A stretch of DNA of 44,965 nt from Streptomyces acidicola (lineage in GTDB: Bacteria > Actinomycetota > Actinomycetes > Streptomycetales > Streptomycetaceae). A program made the position numbers and the translations under genes. Position 1 is the first letter of the stretch. Every line of letters begins with the position of its first letter. Location of the stretch: positions 1 to 44,965 of the forward strand of contig NZ_VMNX01000054.1 of NCBI RefSeq assembly GCF_009377235.1, in the 5' to 3' direction. The notes below the pieces were generated by a model. It worked only from the letters and a program-made list of their open reading frames with translations, did no database searches and was not told where the DNA came from. Shown one piece after another: positions 1-8,170 of this stretch.

Positions 1-32
1 GTCCCGCCCCCGCCCCCGTCCCGGCCCTGCCG

Positions 33-725
33 TCAGGCGCTGTGGACTGCGACAGCGGCGATCTGCTTGCAGTAGAAGTCCGTGGTGTTCTGCGTGTGCC
101 GGCGCATGAGCTCCTCGGCGCGGTCGGCATCGCGGTCGGCGATGGCCTCGATGATCCGGGCGTGCTCGCTCCAGGCGTCCTTGCCGCGGGGTTTGGCGAT
201 GGGCATGTAGTACCAGCGCACGCGCCGGTCGACCTGAGGTATGAGTTCGGCGAGGACCGCGTTGCGGGAGAGATGGGTGATGTGGGTGTGGAGGGCGGCG
301 TTGGCTTCCACGATGGCCCGGGCGTCGCCGGCCGCGAGGGCGGTGAGGCCGGTCTGCTGCAGTTCCCACAGCCGGGCGACGTCGTGGGGAGTGGCGTGCT
401 GGGCGGCGCCGTGTGCGGAGTGGGTTTCGAGGAGGGCCCGGACGCTGAGGAGTTGGGCGCATTCCTCCGTGGTGGGGGAGTGGACGAAGGCTCCCTGGGC
501 GGGGCGCAGGTCGACCCAGCCGGCGGTCTGCAGCCGCTGCAGGGCCTCGCGTATCGGCTGGCGGCTGACACCGAGGCTTTCGGCGAGTTCGGCCTCGACG
601 AGGTGCTGGCCGGGCTTGAGGGAGCCGTTGATGATCATTTCGGTGAGGGCCTCGTAGACGGCCTGGCGTAGCGGGGCGGGCCGTCTGATAGGGCCGCGGA
701 CTGTCGCGGTGGGTGTCTCAGGCAT
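33..725 (-). CDS. GntR/FCD-family transcriptional regulator (paralogue 1)
   Basis: A 230-residue DNA-binding repressor of the FadR/FCD branch of GntR. The N-terminal winged helix (about residues 15-80) contains the recognition segment LGVSRQPIREALQR. It is followed by an all-helical FCD effector domain (about 90-215) with the Asn/His residues that usually bind a metal and a small organic acid. It is very similar to the second gntR at 1763-2452, and the recognition helix is nearly identical, so both probably read the same operator. A candidate operator (772-791) lies 47 bp upstream of the ATG, suggesting autoregulation. Its place beside oxalate and formate genes makes oxalate, formate or a CoA derivative a plausible ligand; that is inference. 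Confidence 0.9.
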   Translation of the reverse strand: MPETPTATVRGPIRRPAPLRQAVYEALTEMIINGSLKPGQHLVEAELAESLGVSRQPIREALQRLQTAGWVDLRPAQGAFVHSPTTEECAQLLSVRALLETHSAHGAAQHATPHDVARLWELQQTGLTALAAGDARAIVEANAALHTHITHLSRNAVLAELIPQVDRRVRWYYMPIAKPRGKDAWSEHARIIEAIADRDADRAEELMRRHTQNTTDFYCKQIAAVAVHSA

Positions 726-771
726 GGCCCTCTCCCTCGTTCGACGGCTGACGCCAAACCAATCGGTCCTG

Positions 772-791
772 GGATACTGAGTTTAGTATGC
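772..791. promoter_or_regulatory. Candidate GntR operator, site A (gntR paralogue 1 promoter)
   Basis: Half-sites GGATAC (772-777) and GTATGC (786-791) are separated by 8 bp, matching the pattern ATAC-N8-GTAT. The same spacing recurs at 2539-2558, 2692-2711 and, less exactly, 865-884 and 14686-14705. It lies 47 bp upstream of the gntR start. Binding by the GntR proteins is inferred from position and recurrence. Confidence 0.6.
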
Positions 792-864
792 AATAGCCAG
801 TCCTGGTGCGGATGTGTTGCGAAGTTGCGGAAATTGCTCGACCCCACCTCTGGTGCCTGGAACG

Positions 865-884
865 GGATGGAGAATACTGTATGC
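865..884. promoter_or_regulatory. Candidate GntR operator, site B (acyl-CoA dehydrogenase-like promoter)
   Basis: The right half-site GTATGC (879-884) and the following AAT match site A. The left half in the same register is GGATGG (865-870), a degenerate match. An ATAC (874-877) also lies immediately beside the right half. It is 56 bp upstream of the GTG at 940. This is the weakest in sequence of the five candidate operators. Confidence 0.42.
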
Positions 885-939
885 AATCATCCCTCGCTGC
901 CTGGCAGCGGACCAGAAACCGCCCCGAGGGGGTCACCCT

Positions 940-1740
940 GTGCCGTACCGCACCGCTCTCGCAGAGGTCCTGAACAGCGTCATCGCGCCCTCCGCCGAAG
1001 AGACCGCCCTGGAGGGCAGATTCCCCCGCCGTGCCGTGACGGCCCTCGGCCGTGCCGGGCTGCTGGGACTCACCGTCTCCACTGAGTTCGGCGGCGGTGG
1101 AAAGGGTCTGGCGGAAGCCGTCGAGGTGGTGGCGCGGACCGCGCGCGTCTGCCCGGCCACGGCAGCCGTGCTCCAGTCCCACTACACGGCGGTCGCCGTC
1201 ATCGAGGCGTACGGCGGCCCCTGGGTGCGCGGCGAGGTCGCCGCCGGACGTCACCTCGGGAGCCTTGCTCTGTCGGAGGACGGCGCCGGGGACCAGGGGG
1301 TGGAGGCCCAACTCCGCACGCCGCGCTCCACTGCCACCCGCTCCGGCGGCGTGGTCGCCCTGCGCGCCCGTAAACAGCAGGTGGTCGCGGCCGGAGAAGC
1401 CGACAGCTACATCTGGTCCTCCCGGCCGCTCGCCGCGCGGGACGGCCTGAGTCTCTGGGCGGTGCCGGCGTACGCCCCGGACCTGTTCGTTCCGGCCCGG
1501 CCCGGCGGTGCGGGGCCGCACGGCAGCGCCACGTCCACGGTGTTCGCCGACCCGGTTCTCGTTCCCGCCGACGCGATACTCGGCGCGGACGGCGGCGGGC
1601 TCGACATCGTGCTGCGTACCGTCCTGCCCTGGCTGCTCGAACTGCGGGCCGCCGCCGGCGCCGAGACCTTTTGCCCCCCGGCCGTCGACGTCTTCCTCAG
1701 CTCCGCTCGCCGCCCCGCCGACTCCCTCGCGTCGTCCTGA
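940..1740 (+). CDS. Truncated acyl-CoA dehydrogenase-like protein
   Basis: Residues 1-110 resemble the N-terminal helical domain of acyl-CoA dehydrogenases (LGLTVSTEFGGGGKG, then CPATAAVLQSHY). Residues about 115-220 resemble the beta-barrel middle domain (SLALSEDGAGD, then a DPVLVPADAILG segment). The protein ends at 266 residues, whereas the family is usually about 380. The C-terminal helical bundle, with the catalytic Glu and part of the FAD/dimer contacts, is missing. The GTG start at 940 is chosen because a GAGGGGG Shine-Dalgarno sequence lies just upstream. It sits between the two paralogous gntR genes. It may be a decaying gene or a non-catalytic flavin or acyl-CoA binding protein; a standard dehydrogenase activity is unlikely. 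Confidence 0.7.
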   Translation: MPYRTALAEVLNSVIAPSAEETALEGRFPRRAVTALGRAGLLGLTVSTEFGGGGKGLAEAVEVVARTARVCPATAAVLQSHYTAVAVIEAYGGPWVRGEVAAGRHLGSLALSEDGAGDQGVEAQLRTPRSTATRSGGVVALRARKQQVVAAGEADSYIWSSRPLAARDGLSLWAVPAYAPDLFVPARPGGAGPHGSATSTVFADPVLVPADAILGADGGGLDIVLRTVLPWLLELRAAAGAETFCPPAVDVFLSSARRPADSLASS

Positions 1741-1762
1741 CCCCTCCGGGCGGCGCGTTCGG

Positions 1763-2452
1763 TCAGTCCTCGCTCGCCCCGGCGGCGATCTGCCTGCGGT
1801 AGAAGTCGGTCGTGCGCTCGGTGTGCTTGCGCATGACCTCGCCGGCGCGGTCCGCGTCGCCCTTGGCGATGGCCTTGATGAGCAGCGCGTGCTCGTTCCA
1901 GGCCGCCTTGCCACGGGGTTTGGCGATGGGCGTGTAGTACCAGCGCACCTTCTGGCCGACCTGTGAGATCAGTTCGGCCAGTACGGCATTGTCTGCCACG
2001 GCGGTGATGAAGGCGTGCAGGGCGCTGTTGGCCGTGACCAGGCGTTCGACGTCGCCCTCGGCGAGGGCGTCAATGCCCTCCTGCTGCAACTCCCAGAGCC
2101 GTTCGATGTCCTGGGGCTTCGCGTGCAGGGCCGCGAGCTGGGCCGAATAGGTTTCCAGTACCGAGCGGACCCCGAGGAGTTGGGCGGCCTCTTCCTCCGT
2201 GGGGGAGTGGACGAAGGCACCCTGAGCGGGGCGCAGGTCGACCCACCCGGCGCTCTGCATCCGCTGCAGGGCCTCACGGACCGGCTGGCGGCTGACACCG
2301 AGGTGTTCGGCGAGTTCGGCCTCGACGAGGTGCTGGCCGGGCTTGAGGGAGCCACTGACGATCAGTTCGGTCAGGGCGTCGTACACGGCCTGGCGCAGCG
2401 GTGCCGGGCGGGAGACGCGCCGGGACGCCGCGGCCGTGAGTGCCTCGCGCAT
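1763..2452 (-). CDS. GntR/FCD-family transcriptional regulator (paralogue 2)
   Basis: A 229-residue FadR/FCD-type regulator and close paralogue of the protein at 33-725. The two share long identical stretches such as GSLKPGQHLVEAELAE and VDLRPAQGAFVHSPT, plus the recognition helix. The reading frame stays open to 2734. The ATG at 2452 is chosen because it aligns with the other paralogue's N-terminus, and the longer form would run through operator C. It diverges from fdsG, with operators C and D between them, so it likely controls itself and the formate dehydrogenase operon. Two near-identical regulators may sense different ligands or act as heterodimers; neither can be decided from sequence. 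Confidence 0.9.
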   Translation of the reverse strand: MREALTAAASRRVSRPAPLRQAVYDALTELIVSGSLKPGQHLVEAELAEHLGVSRQPVREALQRMQSAGWVDLRPAQGAFVHSPTEEEAAQLLGVRSVLETYSAQLAALHAKPQDIERLWELQQEGIDALAEGDVERLVTANSALHAFITAVADNAVLAELISQVGQKVRWYYTPIAKPRGKAAWNEHALLIKAIAKGDADRAGEVMRKHTERTTDFYRRQIAAGASED

Positions 2453-2538
2453 GGTTGCCCCGTTCTGACGACAGGCCCGCGGGGGGCGACGGCTTTGCCA
2501 AGTGGTGGCCGTCGAAAAGGTTGCCGACGGCAGCTTCA

Positions 2539-2558
2539 GCATACAGGTTTTGGTATGC
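2539..2558. promoter_or_regulatory. Candidate GntR operator, site C (gntR paralogue 2 promoter)
   Basis: This is a perfect inverted repeat, GCATAC (2539-2544) and GTATGC (2553-2558), with an 8-bp spacer. It is the cleanest member of the ATAC-N8-GTAT set and lies 87 bp upstream of the chosen gntR start. It points to a symmetric dimer-binding site, most simply for the GntR proteins. Confidence 0.65.
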
Positions 2559-2691
2559 AAGATGGTGTGAGCCGTGGGTGGTGCAGCCCTGGTGGGAGCT
2601 CCGTCGGAGCCCTGGTCGGTGGGGGCCCGCGGTCGTGCGGCTTCCGGCGCCCTCGTGACCGGGGTCGGGCCACAATCTTTGCTGGGCTTCT

Positions 2692-2711
2692 GTATACAGA
2701 AGCCTGTATGG
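2692..2711. promoter_or_regulatory. Candidate GntR operator, site D (fds operon promoter)
   Basis: Half-sites GTATAC (2692-2697) and GTATGG (2706-2711) have the same 8-bp spacer. The core also reads as ATACAG-N4-CTGTAT (2694-2709), a perfect inverted repeat, and contains the palindrome CTGTATACAG (2690-2699). It is 61 bp upstream of the fdsG ATG, a typical position for a repressor site overlapping or downstream of a promoter. Confidence 0.62.
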
Positions 2712-2772
2712 GGTATCGTCTGAGTCTCCTGCATCCTCGCCGGGGACCCGTGTGACGGAAGGCGGAGCGATC

Positions 2773-3252
2773 ATGACGACCAGCGGGAGTGACGTGACGG
2801 TCGAGAGCGTGGTCCGGAAGGTGGTGGCCGGTCACCGGGGCCAGCGTGGTGCGCTGCTGCCCGTACTGCACGCCGTTCAGGCCGAGTTGGGCCACGTGCC
2901 GCAAGAGGCGATTCCGGTGCTCGCCGACGAACTCAACCTCTCCCGGGCGGACGTCCACGGAGTGGTGACCTTCTACCACGACTTCCGCCGCGAGCCCGCG
3001 GGCCGCACCACGGTGCGCATCTGCCGCGCCGAGGCATGCCAGGCCCTGGGTGCCGACAGGCTGGTGGGCTATGCCCGCGAGGCCGGACTGACTCTGGGGG
3101 AGACGACAGCGGACGGTTCGGTGACCGTCGAGCAGGTCTTCTGTCTCGGCAACTGCGCACTCGGGCCATCGGTGGAGGCGAACGGTCGGCTGTACGGACG
3201 AGTGGGCCCCGCCCAGCTGGGCTCGATCCTCAACGGGACGGTCTCTTCATGA
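2773..3252 (+). CDS. fdsG: NAD-dependent formate dehydrogenase, gamma subunit
   Basis: A 159-residue NuoE-like thioredoxin-fold subunit that carries one [2Fe-2S] cluster in the soluble formate dehydrogenase. The four ligands are visible as CRAEAC and CLGNC in the C-terminal half. A GTG 21 bp upstream is in frame, but the ATG at 2773 has the better ribosome site (GGAAGGCGGAG). The stop overlaps the next start (ATGA at 3249-3252), so it is translationally coupled to fdsB. Known role in FdsGBA enzymes: part of the NADH-side electron relay. Transcription is probably set by operator D just upstream. Confidence 0.93.
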   Translation: MTTSGSDVTVESVVRKVVAGHRGQRGALLPVLHAVQAELGHVPQEAIPVLADELNLSRADVHGVVTFYHDFRREPAGRTTVRICRAEACQALGADRLVGYAREAGLTLGETTADGSVTVEQVFCLGNCALGPSVEANGRLYGRVGPAQLGSILNGTVSS

Positions 3253-4862
3253 ACAACTCTTCGCACTCCGCGGCGACGGTCTACGTCCCCCGCGACTCGG
3301 CGGCCAGGTCCGTCGGCGCGGACGAGGTCGCGGGCGCCCTGCAACGTGCCGCCGATCGCGGGGACTTCGCCATCGACGTCGTACGCAACGGATCGCGCGG
3401 CATGCTGTGGCTGGAGCCGATGGTCGAGGTGGTGACCTCGCAGGGCCGCGTCGGCTACGGGCCCGTGGCCCCCTCGGACGTGGACGGGCTCCTGGCCGCC
3501 GGCCTGCTCGACGGGGCGGACCATCCGCTGCGGCTCGGCATCGTGGACGAACTGCCCTGGCTGGCACGCCAGAACCGCGTCACCTTCGCCAGAGTCGGGG
3601 TGACCGACCCCCTGTCGACGGAGGACTACGTGGCGCACGGCGGCCTCGCCGGGCTGCGCGCCGCCCTGGAGCTCGCCCCCGCGGACGTGGTCGCGGAGGT
3701 CACCGCATCCGGGCTGCGTGGCCGCGGCGGCGCCGGATTCCCGGCCGGCATCAAGTGGAAGACCGTGCTCGACTGCGCCGACGAGCTGAAGTTCGTCTGC
3801 TGCAACGCCGACGAGGGCGACAGCGGGACCTTCGCCGACCGCATGGTCATGGAGGGCGACCCGTTCATGCTCATCGAGGGCATGACCATCGCCGCACACG
3901 CGGTCGGCGCGAGTGAGGGCTACCTGTACATCCGCTCCGAATACCCCGACGCGGTGGCCACGATGCGCTCGGCGATCGCGATCGCGCGCGAGCACGGCTG
4001 GCTCGGCAAGGGCATCCTCGGTTCCGCGCTGGACTTCGACCTGCATGTACGCGTCGGAGCGGGCGCGTACATCTGCGGCGAGGAGACCTCCATGCTGGAG
4101 AGCCTGGAGGGCAAGCGGGGCATGGTCCGCGCGAAGCCGCCGATCCCGGCGATCGAGGGCCTGTTCGGTAAACCGACCGTGGTGAACAACGTCCTCACGC
4201 TGGCCACCGTCCCCGTCGTCCTCGCCGAGGGCGCGAAGGCGTACCAGGAACTCGGCGTCGAACGCTCCCGGGGCACCCAGGTCTTCCAGCTCGGTGGCAA
4301 CATCGCCCACGGCGGCATCGTGGAGACCGCCTTCGGCATCACCCTGCGCGAACTCGTCGAGGACTACGGCGGCGGAACCTTCTCCGGGCGCCCGGTGCGT
4401 ACGGTGCAGGTCGGCGGTCCGCTCGGCGCCTATCTGCCGACGTCGATGTTCGACCTGCCGATGGACTACGAAGCGTTCGCGGCGGCCGGCGCGCTGGTCG
4501 GCCACGGCGGCATCGTGGTGTTCGACGACACCGTCGACATGGCCGCCCAGGCACGCTTCGCCATGGAGTTCTGCGCCGAGGAGTCCTGCGGCAAGTGCAC
4601 CCCGTGCCGGGTCGGTGCGGTACGGGGCGTCGAGGTGATCGACAAGATCGTGGCCGGGCAGCACCGGGACGAGAACCTGGCCCTGCTGGACGATCTGTGC
4701 GACCTGATGACCGACGGCTCGCTGTGCGCGATGGGCGGGCTGACGCCGATGCCCGTACGCAGCGCCCTGACGCACTTCCCCGACGACTTCCTCGGCGGCC
4801 GTCGACTCCTGGAGATCCAACCCGTACAAGCGACTGGCGTGAGGACGGAGGGCACGGCATGA
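3249..4862 (+). CDS. fdsB: NAD-dependent formate dehydrogenase, beta subunit (diaphorase)
   Basis: A 537-residue flavoprotein that passes electrons to NAD+. The N-terminal part (about 1-115) is a thioredoxin-like extension usual in FdsB. Then follows the NuoF core with the FMN/NADH glycine motif GRGGAGFPAGIKW near residue 157, CNADEGDSGTF, and GAGAYICGEETSMLESLEG. A C-terminal [4Fe-4S] site has CGKCTPC near residue 447 plus a later Cys in GSLCAMGG. The ATG at 3249 overlaps the fdsG stop, and its own stop overlaps the fdsA start (ATGA), so the three large subunits are tightly coupled. Length and motif order match the family, and no key ligand is missing. Confidence 0.95.
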   Translation: MNNSSHSAATVYVPRDSAARSVGADEVAGALQRAADRGDFAIDVVRNGSRGMLWLEPMVEVVTSQGRVGYGPVAPSDVDGLLAAGLLDGADHPLRLGIVDELPWLARQNRVTFARVGVTDPLSTEDYVAHGGLAGLRAALELAPADVVAEVTASGLRGRGGAGFPAGIKWKTVLDCADELKFVCCNADEGDSGTFADRMVMEGDPFMLIEGMTIAAHAVGASEGYLYIRSEYPDAVATMRSAIAIAREHGWLGKGILGSALDFDLHVRVGAGAYICGEETSMLESLEGKRGMVRAKPPIPAIEGLFGKPTVVNNVLTLATVPVVLAEGAKAYQELGVERSRGTQVFQLGGNIAHGGIVETAFGITLRELVEDYGGGTFSGRPVRTVQVGGPLGAYLPTSMFDLPMDYEAFAAAGALVGHGGIVVFDDTVDMAAQARFAMEFCAEESCGKCTPCRVGAVRGVEVIDKIVAGQHRDENLALLDDLCDLMTDGSLCAMGGLTPMPVRSALTHFPDDFLGGRRLLEIQPVQATGVRTEGTA

Positions 4863-7675
4863 CACTCCTCAAGGAACCCGACTTCGGAACCCCGGAAAGG
4901 CCCGGCCCGGCGACGGTGTCGGTGGAGGTGGACGGCCTGCCGGTGACCGTCCCGGAGGGCACCTCGGTGATGCGCGCCGCCGCGCAGGCCGGCGTCGACA
5001 TACCCAAACTGTGCGCCACCGACAGCCTGGAGGCGTTCGGCTCCTGCCGGCTGTGCGTGGTGGAGATCGACGGCCGGCGCGGCACCCCGGCGTCCTGCAC
5101 CACACCGTGCGCCGACGGGATGAAGGTGAGCACGCAGACGCCGAAGGTGGAGAAGCTCCGCCAGGGCGTCATGGAGCTCTACATCTCCGACCATCCGCTG
5201 GACTGCCTCACCTGCCCGGCCAACGGCGACTGCGAACTGCAGGACATGGCCGGCGTGGTGGGGCTCAGGCAGGTCCGCTACGGCTACGAGGGCGAGAACC
5301 ATCTCGACGCCGAGAAGGACACGTCCAACCCCTATTTCGACTTCGACCCGTCCAAGTGCATCGCCTGCTCCCGCTGCGTGCGGGCCTGCGGTGAGGTGCA
5401 GGGCACGTTCGCGCTCACCATCGAGGGGCGTGGCTTTGAGTCCAAGGTCTCGCCGGGCGCCGGCGAGACCTTCATGGATTCCGAGTGCGTCTCCTGCGGG
5501 GCCTGCGTGCAGGCCTGCCCGACGTCGACGCTGCAGGAGCGTTCGGTCGTCGAGCTCGGGATGCCGACCCGGTCGGTGGTCACCACCTGCGCGTACTGCG
5601 GTGTCGGCTGCTCCTTCAAGGCGGAGCTGCGCGGCGACGAGCTGGTGCGCATGGTGCCCCACAAGGACGGCGGGGCGAACGAGGGCCACTCCTGCGTGAA
5701 GGGCCGGTTCGCCTTCGGCTACGCCACCCACCCCGACCGCGTGCTCAAGCCCATGGTGCGGGACAGGATCACCGATCCGTGGCGCGAGGTCGAGTGGGAC
5801 GAGGCGATCGGCACGGTCGCCCGGCGGATGCGCGAGATCCAGGACCGGTACGGATCGAGTGCGGTCGGCGCCATCACCTCGTCGAGGTGCACCAACGAAG
5901 AGGTCTACGTCGTACAGAAGATGGTGCGCGCGGCCTTCGGCAACAACAACGTGGACACCTGCGCGCGGGTCTGCCACTCCCCGACGGGCTACGGGCTCAA
6001 GCAGACCTTCGGCGAGTCGGCCGGCACCCAGGACTTCCGCTCGGTGGCGCAGGCCGATGTGATCGTGGTGATCGGAGCGAACCCCACGGACGGGCACCCG
6101 GTCTTCGCCTCCCGGATGAAGCGCCGGCTGCGCGAGGGCGCCCAGCTCATCGTCGTCGACCCGCGCCGTATCGACCTGGTGCGCTCCCCGCACATCGAGG
6201 CCCAGCACCACCTCCAGCTCAGGCCGAGCACCAACGTCGCCGTGGTCAACGCCATGGCGCACGTGGTGGTCACCGAGGGACTGGTCGACCGGACCTTCGT
6301 GGACCAGCGGTGCGAGGGGTTCGACGAGTGGGCGGAGTTCATCGCCCGCCCGGAGAACAGCCCGGAGGCGGCCGAACCGATCACCGGCGTGCCGGCCGAG
6401 GAACTGCGGGCCGCCGCACGGCTGTACGCGACCGCCCCGAACGGGGCCATCTACTACGGTCTCGGCGTCACCGAGCACAGCCAGGGCTCGACCATGGTCA
6501 TGGGGATGGCCAACCTCGCGATGGCGTGCGGCAACATCGGCCGTGACGGCGTCGGCGTGAACCCGCTGCGCGGTCAGAACAACGTGCAGGGCTCGTGCGA
6601 CATGGGCTCGTTCCCGCACGAACTGCCCGGCTACCGGCATGTCTCCGACGACGCGGTGCGCACTGTGTTCGAGAACCTCTGGGGCGGCACCCTCCTCGCC
6701 GAGCCCGGACTGCGCATCCCGAACATGTTCGACGCGGCGATCGACGGGACCTTCCGCGGACTCTTCGTCCACGGCGAGGACATCGCCCAGTCCGACCCGA
6801 ACCTGCGGCACGTCACCGCCGCGCTCGAAGCCATGGAACTGGTGGTCGTACAGGACCTGTTCCTCAACGAGACGGCCAAGTTCGCGCATGTCTTCCTGCC
6901 CGGGGCGTCGTTCCTGGAGAAGGACGGCACCTTCACCAACGCCGAACGCCGGATCAACCGGGTGCGCGCGGTGATGAAGCCGAAGACGGGCAAGCACGAG
7001 TGGCAGATCGTGAGCGAGATCGCCACCGCCATGGGGTACCCGATGTCGTACGACCACCCGAGCCAGATCATGGACGAGATCGCCTCGGTCACACCGACCT
7101 TCACGGGTGTGTCCTTCGAGGTGCTGGACAAGCTCGGCAGCGTCCAGTGGCCGTGCAACGAGTCGGCTCCGGAGGGAACACCGATCATGCACGTGGACGA
7201 GTTCGTCCGCGGCAAGGGCAAGTTCGTGGTCACCTCCTACGTACCGACCAACGAGCGCAGCACCCGGCGCTTCCCGCTGGTCCTGACCACGGGGCGGATC
7301 CTCAGCCAGTACAACGTCGGCGCGCAGACCCGCCGTACCGGCAACGTCGCCTGGCACCCCGAGGACATACTGGAACTGCACCCCCACGACGCCGAAGTCC
7401 GCGGCATCACCGACGGTGACATGGTCACCCTGGCCAGCCGAGTCGGGCAGACGACGCTCCGTGCGGAGATCTCCGACCGGATGCCGACCGGCGTCGTGTA
7501 CACCACCTTCCATCACCCCGTGACCGGGGCCAACGTGGTGACCACGGAGAACTCCGACTGGGCGACCAACTGCCCGGAGTACAAGGTGACCGCCGTGCAG
7601 GTCGCGCTCGCGCGTCCGCTCAGGCACGACGACACGGAACGCGCCGAGAACGATCTGGTCACGGTGGTGGACTGA
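4859..7675 (+). CDS. fdsA: NAD-dependent formate dehydrogenase, catalytic alpha subunit (Mo, Cys-type)
   Basis: A 938-residue molybdopterin enzyme that oxidises formate to CO2. Domain order: NuoG-like [2Fe-2S] domain (Cys from about residue 52, FGSCRLC); His/Cys-bound [4Fe-4S] site (HPLDCLTCPANGDCELQ); two ferredoxin-type [4Fe-4S] sites (CIACSRCVRAC and CVSCGACVQAC). The bis-MGD catalytic domain begins with CAYCGVGC. The metal-binding residue is Cys372 in ARVCHSPTG, followed by the conserved His373, so this is the cysteine rather than the selenocysteine form. The C-terminal molybdopterin-binding domain includes TTGRILSQYN and TTFHHP. The gene is coupled to fdsB by an ATGA overlap. FdhD, which delivers sulfur to this cofactor, is not encoded here. 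Confidence 0.96.
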   Translation: MTLLKEPDFGTPERPGPATVSVEVDGLPVTVPEGTSVMRAAAQAGVDIPKLCATDSLEAFGSCRLCVVEIDGRRGTPASCTTPCADGMKVSTQTPKVEKLRQGVMELYISDHPLDCLTCPANGDCELQDMAGVVGLRQVRYGYEGENHLDAEKDTSNPYFDFDPSKCIACSRCVRACGEVQGTFALTIEGRGFESKVSPGAGETFMDSECVSCGACVQACPTSTLQERSVVELGMPTRSVVTTCAYCGVGCSFKAELRGDELVRMVPHKDGGANEGHSCVKGRFAFGYATHPDRVLKPMVRDRITDPWREVEWDEAIGTVARRMREIQDRYGSSAVGAITSSRCTNEEVYVVQKMVRAAFGNNNVDTCARVCHSPTGYGLKQTFGESAGTQDFRSVAQADVIVVIGANPTDGHPVFASRMKRRLREGAQLIVVDPRRIDLVRSPHIEAQHHLQLRPSTNVAVVNAMAHVVVTEGLVDRTFVDQRCEGFDEWAEFIARPENSPEAAEPITGVPAEELRAAARLYATAPNGAIYYGLGVTEHSQGSTMVMGMANLAMACGNIGRDGVGVNPLRGQNNVQGSCDMGSFPHELPGYRHVSDDAVRTVFENLWGGTLLAEPGLRIPNMFDAAIDGTFRGLFVHGEDIAQSDPNLRHVTAALEAMELVVVQDLFLNETAKFAHVFLPGASFLEKDGTFTNAERRINRVRAVMKPKTGKHEWQIVSEIATAMGYPMSYDHPSQIMDEIASVTPTFTGVSFEVLDKLGSVQWPCNESAPEGTPIMHVDEFVRGKGKFVVTSYVPTNERSTRRFPLVLTTGRILSQYNVGAQTRRTGNVAWHPEDILELHPHDAEVRGITDGDMVTLASRVGQTTLRAEISDRMPTGVVYTTFHHPVTGANVVTTENSDWATNCPEYKVTAVQVALARPLRHDDTERAENDLVTVVD

Positions 7676-7676
7676 G

Positions 7677-7889
7677 ATGACAGCCACCGTGCCACCGGAA
7701 CGCAGGATGGCGAACGACATCGCCGCGAACCTCGGACATCTGCCGGGGGAGCAGGCCGCCGAGGCGGTCGCGGGACACATCGGCAGATTCTGGGACCCGC
7801 GGATGCGTGCCAGGCTGTACGAGTTCGTCGACGCCGGAGCGGACGGGCTGGACCCCTTGGTGGTCGCAGCCGTGAAGCTCCTGCGCTGA
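7677..7889 (+). CDS. fdsD: Formate dehydrogenase delta subunit
   Basis: A 70-residue helical protein of the FdsD family, recognised by size, position and the pattern RMANDIAANLGH, then IGRFWDPRMR and DPLVVAAVKLL. It starts 2 bp after the fdsA stop. In known fds operons the delta subunit is small, lacks cofactor ligands and aids assembly or stability of the complex. Cupriavidus-type operons carry fdsC (an FdhD homologue) between A and D; here that gene is absent. The operon ends in a strong hairpin at 7901-7934. Confidence 0.9.
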   Translation: MTATVPPERRMANDIAANLGHLPGEQAAEAVAGHIGRFWDPRMRARLYEFVDAGADGLDPLVVAAVKLLR

Positions 7890-7900
7890 CCCGCGTACCC

Positions 7901-7934
7901 GACCGCTGCGCGACGTGCACCACGCGCAGCGGTC
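7901..7934 (+). terminator. Hairpin terminator after fdsGBAD
   Basis: A perfect 12-bp stem, GACCGCTGCGCG (7901-7912) with its complement at 7923-7934, and a 10-nt loop. It begins 11 bp after the fdsD stop. There is no long T tract, which is usual in Streptomyces. Confidence 0.8.
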
Positions 7935-8089
7935 CCGGGGCCTGTGCCGCAAGCGGCGCCTGCCGGGTCTTCCCCGCGCGAACCCGAGCTCGTGCGGGGG
8001 CACCCTCCATCGCCGCCGCCCTGTCCGGAGGTACTGCCTTGCTCTCCGACCTCCTCTCCGGCCGGCAAGTGCCCGGCTTGCCGTGCTCG

Positions 8090-8104
8090 ATAGGCTCTGG
8101 CTGA
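8090..8104. promoter_or_regulatory. Weak LysR-type box upstream of the lysR gene
   Basis: ATAG (8090-8093), seven bases, then CTGA (8101-8104), flanked by outer GAT/ATC symmetry. It resembles the perfect ATAG-N7-CTAT box at 10794-10808 and lies about 67 bp upstream of the LysR start, where an autoregulatory site is expected. The match is imperfect. Apart from this and the terminator, the 281-bp gap 7890-8170 shows nothing recognisable. Confidence 0.3.
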
Positions 8105-8170
8105 TCACACGGCATCCGGCTCGACCGTCTGCACTGCCGGCCCGGCCCCGGGAAGAGAGAGGAGTCGTTC

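Noticed and set aside
1741..1762. Hidden C-terminal domain of the acyl-CoA dehydrogenase by frameshift
   Set aside because: Only 22 bp separate the stop from the convergent gntR coding region, and other frames there give no dehydrogenase-like sequence.
2452..2734. Longer form of GntR paralogue 2 starting at 2734
   Set aside because: The extra 94 residues are unlike the other paralogue and the stretch contains the operators; it is the promoter region read as protein.
4466..8068. A 1200-codon open frame on the minus strand opposite the formate dehydrogenase genes
   Set aside because: It is antisense to clearly conserved fdsB/fdsA and shows no family motif. Long antisense frames are expected opposite high-GC genes.
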